From: Gammaproteobacteria bacterium
GTDB taxonomy: Bacteria; Pseudomonadota; Gammaproteobacteria; Chromatiales; Chromatiaceae
Reading direction: 5' to 3'
Assembly: GCA_019136395.1 (NCBI GenBank)
Contig: JAGVUH010000029.1
Location: 1 to 16,750 of the forward strand
Length of the DNA stretch: 16,750 nucleotides
Each line of letters opens with the position of its first letter. The stretch's first letter is position 1. The notes beneath the pieces were generated by a model that was not told the DNA's origin, did no database searches, and was given only the letters and a program-made list of their open reading frames with translations. The position numbers were made by a program, and so were the translations under genes. Positions 16,247-16,750 of the stretch are shown here, in pieces.

Positions 16247-16453
16247 ATTCCCCGTCTTTTTTTGTCCAAAAGGTTGTCGCGAGATCCGGTGGGGCAACCT
16301 ACCACCACGTCCGCTGACGGCGCATACCGGAGTTTGACCTGATCCTTGTTGTTGGCCGCTCTAAATCTGACCGTTAGCAACCGGGTAAAGGGGAGGTTCC
16401 GCCACGGGAATGGCTTGGCTGCTCATAAAGCAACTGGAGCCTCCTGCCTGGGG

Positions 16454-16750
16454 CTACCCCAATTCCGGATATAGCCGCGCCTCAATCGGACCCCGCAAGG
16501 CATTGGTGACCATAAGCCGGTCGGCACGCCGCAGATCCGCCAGGGTCAGGGGGGCCTCCCGCGCGCCCCAGGCCGGGTCGTCCAGGATCAGGCCGCGCAT
16601 CACCCCGGGCAGGACGCCGGCGGCCAGGGGTGGCGTCAGCCAGGCCCCGTCGAGGAAGGCGAAGAGATTGGTGCGTCCGCCCTCGGTCACCAGACCCTGG
16701 CGATTGCAAAAGAGCATGTCGAAGGCCCCCTGGCGCACGGCGGTGGCGAT
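16454..16750 (-). CDS. pabC: PabC-type class IV aminotransferase (aminodeoxychorismate lyase), N-terminal part outside window
   Basis: Only the last 98 residues are present; the frame stays open to the window edge (IATAVRQGAF is encoded at the border), so the start is outside. EGGRTNLF, TPPLAAGVLPGVMRG and VTNALRG are the cofactor-pocket and C-terminal signatures of fold-type IV PLP enzymes of the PabC branch, which release pyruvate from 4-amino-4-deoxychorismate to give 4-aminobenzoate for folate. It could be a stand-alone pabC or the C-terminal half of a PabB-PabC fusion, which is common in Gammaproteobacteria; the window cannot decide this. It ends in TAG at 16456-16454 and is transcribed in the same direction as the defence operon, 323 bases upstream of it. 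It may be unrelated housekeeping DNA marking the island's right edge. Confidence 0.8.
   Translation of the reverse strand: MATAVRQGAFDMLFCNRQGLVTEGGRTNLFAFLDGAWLTPPLAAGVLPGVMRGLILDDPAWGAREAPLTLADLRRADRLMVTNALRGPIEARLYPELG

Larger units (their letters stand above)
16131..16453 (-). promoter_or_regulatory. 5' regulatory region of the defence operon
   Basis: This 323-base stretch separates the operon from the pabC-type gene, and I see no convincing gene, tRNA or CRISPR repeat in it. Read on the minus strand it holds, from upstream to downstream, an A7 tract (16257-16263), a weak promoter-like pair, a perfect inverted repeat (16211-16227), about 80 bases of leader, and the ribosome site AGGGGGAG (16137-16144). 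The part nearest pabC (16330-16453) shows nothing I can name except a short GGGGCTACCCC self-complementary stretch (16450-16460) across the pabC stop, without a T-run. Confidence 0.6.

Noticed and set aside
16245..16265. T7 tract at 16257-16263 as a terminator for plus-strand transcription.
   Set aside because: No stable stem lies just before it, and no plus-strand gene ends here.
16148..16342. A 64-codon plus-strand open frame in the operon's 5' region.
   Set aside because: No ribosome site, Arg/Pro/Ser-rich composition and no recognisable motif; it overlaps the likely control region.

Overview
The window looks like chromosomal DNA from a GC-rich gammaproteobacterium. The first gene matches the YheS type of ABC-F protein along its whole visible length, and the flanking genes (beta-carbonic anhydrase, a class IV aminotransferase of the aminodeoxychorismate lyase type) are ordinary housekeeping functions. 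A purple-sulfur-bacterium-like (Chromatiaceae-like) host is a guess from composition and gene mix only.

Layout. Positions 2-1957 (+) hold the 3' 95% of an ABC-F ATPase (yheS). Positions 2126-2758 (-) encode a small putative outer-membrane lipoprotein. Positions 2933-3571 (+) encode a beta-class carbonic anhydrase. From 16130 down to 3631, all on the minus strand, lies a seven-gene, 12.5-kb operon. In transcription order it encodes a DUF499-type AAA+ ATPase (BrxC/PglY-like), a compact PglZ-like alkaline-phosphatase-fold protein, a DUF1156 Zn-ribbon DNA adenine methyltransferase (PglXI-like), an AlbA_2 (Schlafen-like) plus GHKL-ATPase protein, a ParA/Soj-type ATPase, a 166-residue protein I do not recognise, and a SNF2/RapA-type helicase (BrxHII/DrmD-like). 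Positions 16131-16453 are the operon's 5' region, with a 7-bp perfect inverted repeat. Positions 16454-16750 (-) are the 3' end of a PabC-type gene that runs off the window.

How the genes fit together. Every junction in the operon is an overlap of 1 or 4 bases or a gap of 9-12 bases, so the seven proteins are probably made together. The DUF499 ATPase, PglZ-like protein, DUF1156 methyltransferase and SNF2 helicase are the four core activities I associate with BREX type 3-like anti-phage systems. BrxA, BrxB, BrxF and BrxL are not visible. Their place is taken by an AlbA_2-GHKL protein, a ParA ATPase and the unknown protein. No obvious restriction endonuclease is present. The most economical reading is a non-canonical BREX/Pgl-related defence operon that uses host methylation as a self mark. 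That reading is inference from domain content. The operon sits between two convergent housekeeping genes and looks less GC-rich than the yheS end, which fits acquisition as an island.
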